A model generated the notes under the pieces. It did not search any database. It worked only from the letters and a program-made list of their open reading frames with translations, and had not been told where the DNA came from. Of a stretch of DNA of 10,177 nt, positions 6,745 through 10,177 are shown in pieces; position 1 is the first letter of the stretch, and each line of letters opens with the position of its first letter. The stretch covers positions 1 through 10,177 of the forward strand of contig JABEUP010000032.1 in NCBI GenBank assembly GCA_013044365.1, given 5' to 3'. The position numbers and the translations under genes were made by a program. The stretch is from Acidimicrobiaceae bacterium. GTDB taxonomy: Bacteria; Actinomycetota; Acidimicrobiia; Acidimicrobiales; Acidimicrobiaceae.

Positions 6745-6753
6745 CATATATCA
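6745..6753 (-). promoter_or_regulatory. Possible extended -10 promoter for the TTT cluster
   Basis: On the minus strand TGATATATG fits TGn-TATAAT with 4 of 6 hexamer bases. No clear -35 is seen 17 bp upstream. It would start transcription near 6738, just before the TGAACTT/AAGTTCA dyad, leaving a leader of about 210 nt. Confidence 0.25.
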
Positions 6754-6806
6754 CTTCTCACTTTGCTTTTCCGGCGTTACTGAAATTTTTCTCGCCGCAA
6801 ATCCAA

Positions 6807-6892
6807 CAGGTCGGCCCCCGGATACACCGACCTGAATCTGTCGGAAAATAAGATTCCCGCCATGGAATCGCTGGCCACGATCCCGCGCCAGC
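6807..6892. repeat. Three consecutive hairpins upstream of the PPOX gene
   Basis: CAGGTCGG/CCGACCTG (6807-6814/6827-6834, 12-nt loop), GATTCC/GGAATC (6852-6857/6864-6869, 6-nt loop) and GCTGGC/GCCAGC (6870-6875/6887-6892, 11-nt loop) follow each other. A GTCGG at 6839-6843 could pair instead with the CCGAC of the first stem, giving an alternative fold. This could be a structured leader or a set of binding sites. I do not recognise a known riboswitch. Confidence 0.35.
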
Positions 6893-7058
6893 ATCTCAGA
6901 CTCCAGCGTTTGACTTAGCACCCTTCTTTTGGCCTGAATTTTTCGCGGCTAAACCGGCAATTCCATATTCGAACCCGGCAGTTACGGTGATAGATCTTGC
7001 CGTGTGCGTCCGGCTAAACTGGAACTTCTGCGCAGAGAAATCTTCAGGAGGGACAAGA

Positions 7059-7469
7059 ATGGCCCAATCCACACTCAATCGAAACGCAAAGGCTCTTTTG
7101 ACTGAGCCGGTTTTCGCCCACGTGGCCCTTATCCGCGGTGACGGAACACCACACGTCACACCAGTCTGGGTTGACACGGACGGTGAAAATGTCATCATCA
7201 ACACCGCCATGGGCCGTTCGAAGGCGCTGAACATCCACAAGGATTCAATTGTCGCGATGTCGATGCTTGATCCCAAAAATCCCTACCAGGCTGTCGCATT
7301 CCAGGGAACCGTCACCGATGTCACCGAAGCCGGCGCAGACGCCCACATCGACTTTCTTGCCAAGAAGTACCTGGGACTTGACGTTTACCCCAACCGGCAA
7401 CCGGGTGAACGCCGAATAAAAATGACCATTAGGCCAGACAAAGTCTGGATGCAACCGGCGGAAAACTAA
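7059..7469 (+). CDS. PPOX-class F420-dependent (split beta-barrel) protein
   Basis: A 136-residue soluble protein of the pyridoxamine-5'-phosphate-oxidase-like split beta-barrel superfamily, in the short actinobacterial group that binds cofactor F420 and reduces or oxidises small molecules. Recognisable elements are an N-terminal helix (LNRNAKALLTEPVFAHVALI), HVTPVWVDTDGENVIINTA (about 33-51), GRSKALNIHKD (53-63, the phosphate/cofactor-binding region), VAMSMLDPKNPYQAVAFQGTVTDV (about 66-89), a helix ending LAKKYLGLDVYP, and the closing strand RRIKMTIRPDKVWM. The length fits the family (about 130-150). The start is ATG 7059-7061, with AGGAGGGA 5 nt upstream; upstream in-frame codons are not family-like. 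It is transcribed away from the TTT cluster and is not obviously part of it. F420 use rather than FMN is inferred from family resemblance, and the substrate is unknown. Confidence 0.87.
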   Translation: MAQSTLNRNAKALLTEPVFAHVALIRGDGTPHVTPVWVDTDGENVIINTAMGRSKALNIHKDSIVAMSMLDPKNPYQAVAFQGTVTDVTEAGADAHIDFLAKKYLGLDVYPNRQPGERRIKMTIRPDKVWMQPAEN

Positions 7470-7486
7470 ACCGTACCAACCGGTTT
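7468..7486. repeat. Weak hairpin at the end of the PPOX gene
   Basis: AAACCG (7468-7473) and CGGTTT (7481-7486) pair around a 7-nt loop, overlapping the stop codon. No T-run follows, so it is at most a weak transcript end. Confidence 0.25.
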
Positions 7487-7676
7487 GACCGTTGAAATAT
7501 GGAATATGGAAAACAGTCTCAAACCCGGGCTTCAGTACCTGGCTAAACCCTGCGCCCGAAATGAGTTTTCTGGTTCCCGGGAGTTTGGTATTGCATAGAT
7601 GACCTGGGCCCAAATGCCATGTACCGCAAACTTGAACATTCCGAAATGAAACGATCTCACTATTAGGGAAAACCCG

Positions 7677-7743
7677 CTTCGGCCGAAACAGGCAAGTTTG
7701 ACATAGTATCCGCTCAGACTTAAACTGTCGCTATCGGCCGAAG
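7677..7743. promoter_or_regulatory. Pair of TCGGCCGAA operator-like palindromes flanking the exporter promoter
   Basis: TTCGGCCGAA (7678-7687) is a perfect 10-bp palindrome, and TCGGCCGA (7734-7741) repeats its core. As a pair, CTTCGGCCGA (7677-7686) and TCGGCCGAAG (7734-7743) form a 10-bp inverted repeat with centres 55 bp apart. One site lies about 10 bp upstream of the -35 and the other at the expected transcription start. This is the usual placement for repressor sites controlling a drug-type exporter, but no regulator gene is visible in the window. Confidence 0.5.
7698..7726 (+). promoter_or_regulatory. Sigma-70-type promoter for the ABC exporter operon
   Basis: TTGACA (7698-7703) is a perfect -35 consensus. 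A 17-bp spacer leads to TAAACT (7721-7726), which matches 4 of 6 bases of the -10 consensus. Transcription would begin near 7733, giving a leader of about 120 nt before the ATG at 7854. It is the best promoter match in the window. Confidence 0.6.
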
Positions 7744-7853
7744 TGAAGAATTATTACTTGAGACCATGTCTCAGGTCGGCGCCCTGTATCCATGCACTTC
7801 GTAGTAACGGGGAATATCGAAACTCGGTGGCGGATTTACATGGAGATAAAAGA

Positions 7854-8939
7854 ATGACAGAAAGCTACGATTCAGCTTCAAATGGACCCCGGCCGGAAAA
7901 CAGGTTCGATGATTTGCTACCGAACGCCAGGCAAAATACCGGGGTATCAACAGCTCTCGATAAAAACGTCCCCGTTGCCATCGACGTACAGGGTATTGAA
8001 AAGAAATACGGTGAAATCGAAGCGGTAAAGGGGATCTCATTTCAGGTGGAACGGGGAGAGGTATTTGCATTTCTCGGACCTAACGGAGCGGGGAAAACAA
8101 CCACCATACGGATGTTGTGCACATTAGCGCGACCAACCGGCGGATCCGCCAAGGTTGACGGATTCGACGTAATGCAGCAGCCGACAGCCGTACGCAGACG
8201 AATCGGCCTGGTTTTTCAAGAACCGACTCTTGACCAGCAGCTGACCGCCGAAGAGAACCTGCAATTTCATGCCGTCCTCTACCGGGTTCCACGTGACCAG
8301 GTCGAAGAACGGATCGAAAGCGTGTTGCGCCTGGTCGATCTCCAGGACAGAAGAAAGGACCTCGTGTCCACCTTTTCCGGGGGCATGGCCCGCCGTTTAG
8401 AGATCGCAAGAGGAATGCTTCATACTCCAGCAGTACTATTCCTTGACGAACCCACTATCGGACTCGATCCGCAAACGCGCGCGCTGATGTGGAAAGATGT
8501 TCTGCGTCTGCGGAATGAGGAGGGCGTGACGATCTTTCTGACCACCCACTATATGGATGAAGCCGAGTACGCAGACCGGATAGCGATCATCGATCACGGA
8601 ACCATTGTCGCACTGGACACCCCCGACCATCTCAAAAAGATGGTCGGTTCAGACACCGTGGAGCTAACCACTTCAAATAACACCTTGGCCAGCTCGAACC
8701 TAGAGACCCAAGGATTTAGTGTAAAAGTTGGCGATGAGAATGTTGTCGTCTTCGCCGACAACGGTGAGAGCCAAGTCACTTCAATAATTGAAGCGGCCGG
8801 AGTTCCTATACAAAACGTTCGGGTTCACCGGCCCAATCTCGACGACGTATTTTTGCATTTTACCGGGCGCCAAATACGGGAAGGCCCGGCAGAACGCTCC
8901 TTCCCGATGCATTTTCGCAACTTTGGCCACAGGCGATAG
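7854..8939 (+). CDS. DrrA-type ABC transporter ATP-binding protein
   Basis: A 361-residue cytosolic ATPase that powers export through the ABC-2 permease encoded next. All nucleotide-binding motifs are present: Walker A GPNGAGKT (75-82), Q-loop FQEPTLDQQ (121-129), ABC signature SGGMA (175-179), Walker B VLFLDEP (194-200) with catalytic Glu199, D-loop GLDP (203-206) and switch His232 in TTHYMDEAE. After about residue 255 comes the C-terminal domain typical of DrrA and related antibiotic-export ATPases, with RPNLDDVFLHFTGR (326-339) near the end. The first 40 residues are a polar, low-complexity extension before the ABC domain (VAIDVQGIEKKYG). The start is ATG 7854-7856, 8 nt after GGAG; an in-frame GTG at 7743 lies only about 10 nt after the predicted transcription start and lacks a ribosome site. 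The substrate (drug, lipid or glycoconjugate) is unknown. Confidence 0.94.
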   Translation: MTESYDSASNGPRPENRFDDLLPNARQNTGVSTALDKNVPVAIDVQGIEKKYGEIEAVKGISFQVERGEVFAFLGPNGAGKTTTIRMLCTLARPTGGSAKVDGFDVMQQPTAVRRRIGLVFQEPTLDQQLTAEENLQFHAVLYRVPRDQVEERIESVLRLVDLQDRRKDLVSTFSGGMARRLEIARGMLHTPAVLFLDEPTIGLDPQTRALMWKDVLRLRNEEGVTIFLTTHYMDEAEYADRIAIIDHGTIVALDTPDHLKKMVGSDTVELTTSNNTLASSNLETQGFSVKVGDENVVVFADNGESQVTSIIEAAGVPIQNVRVHRPNLDDVFLHFTGRQIREGPAERSFPMHFRNFGHRR

Positions 8940-8946
8940 GAGAACG

Positions 8947-9813
8947 ATGGCGGCTGTAGATATCTTGGTCGGATCCGCAAGACTGTCCGACGAGCGCAAC
9001 AAAATCGGATTCGAGCTCCGCACCATTGCCATGGTATGGAAAAGAGAACTTATACGGTTCATGCGAACCAAGACCCGAATCCTTTCGAGCTTCGTACAAC
9101 CGATTCTCTTCCTGTTCGTCCTGGGTTACGGAATGACATCTCTGGTGGGTACGACCGGCGGATTCGATTTCAAAAAATTCGTATTTCCCGGCATAGTTTC
9201 GATGACAGTGGTAACCACGGCAATATTTTCAGCGATTTCCATTGTCTGGGATCGCGAGTTCGGATTCCTACGAGAAATGCTGGTGGCACCGGTAAGTCGT
9301 GGCGCCCTGGTGTTTGGCAAAGCCCTTGGCGGAACAACCATCGCCACAATCCAGGGGACAATTATGCTGGCGCTGGCTCCACTGATTGGAGTTCATCTCA
9401 CTGTGCTTTTAGTTATTGAAGTGATCCTTCTCGAAGCGCTTATGGCATTCGCGCTGACAACCTTTGGAGTGTTTGTCGCCAGCCGGATCCAGAAGATGGA
9501 AGGGTTCCAGGTTGTCATGCAGCTGGTACTCTTTCCGATGATCTTCCTTTCGGGGGCTTTATTCCCCCTAAATGGACTGCCGGTATGGCTCGCAGTGATT
9601 ACCAGGATCAACCCTCTCACATATGCCGTCGATCCGCTTCGTCATGTGGTTTTTGCCGTTCAAAACATGCCTCCGGCGGCAGCGGCGCGCTTTGCAACCG
9701 GCGTGACCATCTTTGGCAATACCATTCCTGTCATTGGAGAGATCGGCATCGTTGTGGTTTTCGCGGTCATCTTCCTGGGTCTCGCAATTCGGGGATTCGG
9801 CAAGCCGGATTGA
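8947..9813 (+). CDS. DrrB-type ABC-2 permease
   Basis: A 288-residue membrane subunit of the exporter. About six hydrophobic segments are seen: residues 48-67, 79-100, 120-147, 153-178, 190-216 and 262-283. After the second is the ABC-2 family signature WDREFGFLREMLVAPVSR (101-118), and near the fifth PMIFLSGALFPLNGLPVWL (197-215), both typical of DrrB/ABC2_membrane proteins. The N-terminal helix with ELIRFMRTKTRIL is the usual amphipathic coupling region. The start is ATG 8947-8949, preceded by AGGAG 4 nt away, and lies 7 bp after the ATPase stop codon, so translation is probably coupled. An open frame extends further upstream inside the ATPase gene but lacks family similarity. Two chains with two ATPases should form the complete exporter; the substrate is not predictable. 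Confidence 0.93.
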   Translation: MAAVDILVGSARLSDERNKIGFELRTIAMVWKRELIRFMRTKTRILSSFVQPILFLFVLGYGMTSLVGTTGGFDFKKFVFPGIVSMTVVTTAIFSAISIVWDREFGFLREMLVAPVSRGALVFGKALGGTTIATIQGTIMLALAPLIGVHLTVLLVIEVILLEALMAFALTTFGVFVASRIQKMEGFQVVMQLVLFPMIFLSGALFPLNGLPVWLAVITRINPLTYAVDPLRHVVFAVQNMPPAAAARFATGVTIFGNTIPVIGEIGIVVVFAVIFLGLAIRGFGKPD

Positions 9814-9845
9814 GACAATACCGGGCGATGGACTTCCCGAAAGTG

Positions 9846-9867
9846 ACTATCGCGGCACATAGATAGT
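9846..9867. repeat. Small inverted repeat between convergent genes
   Basis: ACTATC (9846-9851) and GATAGT (9862-9867) pair around a 10-nt loop in the 85-bp gap between the permease and the convergent gene. An A8 run (9883-9890) follows 15 nt later, so neither strand shows a textbook terminator. On the minus strand the T8 run comes 6 nt after the convergent gene's stop codon. Confidence 0.25.
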
Positions 9868-9898
9868 ACGCAATAGCAGCCCAAAAAAAATAAGACGT

Positions 9899-10177
9899 CT
9901 AACGTGCATCTGTGGTAAGGCGACGGGGGATAAAAGTGGGTAGCTCAACCAGTACTACGGAAAGAAGAGCCATTACCGCCGGACCTATTGCCAGGGATAC
10001 CATAATCCTCTGAACCAGGGCATATCCGCCCCAGTTGCTAAAAACAATCGCTACCCAATAGACGCCGAGAACTATAGAAATTACCCCGGTTGTTCTTTTA
10101 ACCTCTTCGCTGGATGAGCGTAGTGCCCTTGCGATCAAAAAGAGCGGACCGGCCATAAACATCGCGTAAAGCATGCC
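9899..10177 (-). CDS. Small membrane protein of unknown function (partial at right edge)
   Basis: The reading frame ends at TAG (9899-9901) and is open to the window edge, giving 92 visible residues. An ATG at 10172-10174 could be the start, but its upstream region is not visible, so this may be the C-terminal part of a larger protein. Three hydrophobic segments are seen: MLYAMFMAGPLFLIARAL, TGVISIVLGVYWVAIVFSNW and VSLAIGPAVMALLSVVLVEL. They are separated by a charged loop (RSSSEEVKR) and followed by a basic tail (PRRLTTDAR), expected in the cytoplasm. I recognise no family. It converges on the exporter operon with an 85-bp gap and is probably unrelated to it. Confidence 0.55.
   Translation of the reverse strand, partial: GMLYAMFMAGPLFLIARALRSSSEEVKRTTGVISIVLGVYWVAIVFSNWGGYALVQRIMVSLAIGPAVMALLSVVLVELPTFIPRRLTTDAR

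Larger units (their letters stand above)
6528..7058. other. 531-bp divergent intergenic region with palindromes
   Basis: This region separates the minus-strand transporter cluster from the plus-strand PPOX gene. I see no credible gene. The left half (6661-6753) has three palindromes and a possible minus-strand promoter. The right half (6807-6892) has three successive hairpins. A TTGACT at 6910-6915 has no convincing -10 at the right spacing. Long leaders appear likely on both sides. Confidence 0.5.
7470..7853. other. 384-bp spacer carrying the promoter region of the ABC exporter operon
   Basis: No gene is supported here. The first 200 bp contain only an imperfect CAAAC-CCGGG/CCCGGGAGTTTG inverted repeat (about 7524-7591). 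The last third contains the promoter and flanking palindromes listed separately, then a leader of about 120 nt before the ATPase start. Confidence 0.5.

Noticed and set aside
6896..7276. A 126-residue minus-strand open frame across the PPOX gene
   Set aside because: It is antisense to a gene with clear PPOX-family sequence and a strong ribosome site, and has no recognisable features of its own.
7743..7853. A 37-residue N-terminal extension of the ABC ATPase from an upstream GTG
   Set aside because: The GTG is only about 10 nt downstream of the likely transcription start, overlaps a palindrome and has no Shine-Dalgarno sequence, whereas the ATG at 7854 does.
8788..8946. A 53-residue N-terminal extension of the permease overlapping the ATPase gene
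   Set aside because: The extension is not DrrB-like and overlaps conserved ATPase C-terminal coding sequence. The ATG at 8947 has AGGAG at the right distance.
9846..9890. Bidirectional terminator between the convergent genes
   Set aside because: The hairpin has only 6-bp arms and the A8 run is separated from it by 15 nt, so neither strand has stem plus immediate T-run.
1..10177. CRISPR array, insertion sequence, phage, toxin-antitoxin or defence system
   Set aside because: I found no regularly spaced direct repeats, transposase or integrase motifs, or paired small toxin-antitoxin genes. All sizeable genes are transport or metabolic types.

Overview
The window looks like part of an actinobacterial chromosome, possibly from Acidimicrobiia or a relative. 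The evidence is: a PPOX-class protein of the type that uses cofactor F420; a DrrA/DrrB-type ABC exporter; substrate-binding proteins with lipobox LAAC followed by a Ser/Thr-rich linker (ACGSSS...TTT), as in actinobacterial lipoproteins; and moderate GC with ATG, GTG and TTG starts. The taxon is an inference, because no RNA gene or marker gene is present.

Left two thirds (1-6527, all minus strand). This reads as one transport-and-metabolism cluster. In transcription order it has: a 698-residue tripartite tricarboxylate transporter (TTT) membrane protein with TctA and TctB fused in one chain (4431-6527); a Bug/TctC-type substrate-binding lipoprotein (3225-4313); a second, about three-quarters identical binding lipoprotein (1560-2651); a complete ornithine cyclodeaminase/mu-crystallin family enzyme (447-1517); and the first 102 residues of a second enzyme of that family, which runs off the left edge (1-306). 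The likely logic is that two related binding proteins feed one permease and two related NAD(P)-dependent dehydrogenases or lyases act on the imported amino, imino or keto acid. The substrate cannot be read from the sequence. Inverted repeats are concentrated in the 573-bp spacer between the two binding-protein genes (one terminator-like for the minus strand), between the two enzyme genes, and in the leader of the permease gene.

Middle (6528-7058). This 531-bp divergent spacer carries several palindromes and hairpins. It separates the transporter cluster from a plus-strand gene for a 136-residue F420-dependent PPOX-class (split beta-barrel) protein (7059-7469).

Right third (7470-10177). A 384-bp spacer holds a good sigma-70-type promoter (TTGACA, 17 bp, TAAACT) flanked by two copies of a TCGGCCGAA palindrome. 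It drives a two-gene ABC exporter operon of the DrrA/DrrB type: ATPase 7854-8939 and ABC-2 permease 8947-9813, 7 bp apart. Convergent to it, at the right edge, is the C-terminal part of a small membrane protein of unknown function (9899 to beyond 10177).

I found no tRNA, rRNA, CRISPR array, insertion sequence or phage gene. The most interesting material is the paired architecture of the TTT cluster and the operator-like palindromes.
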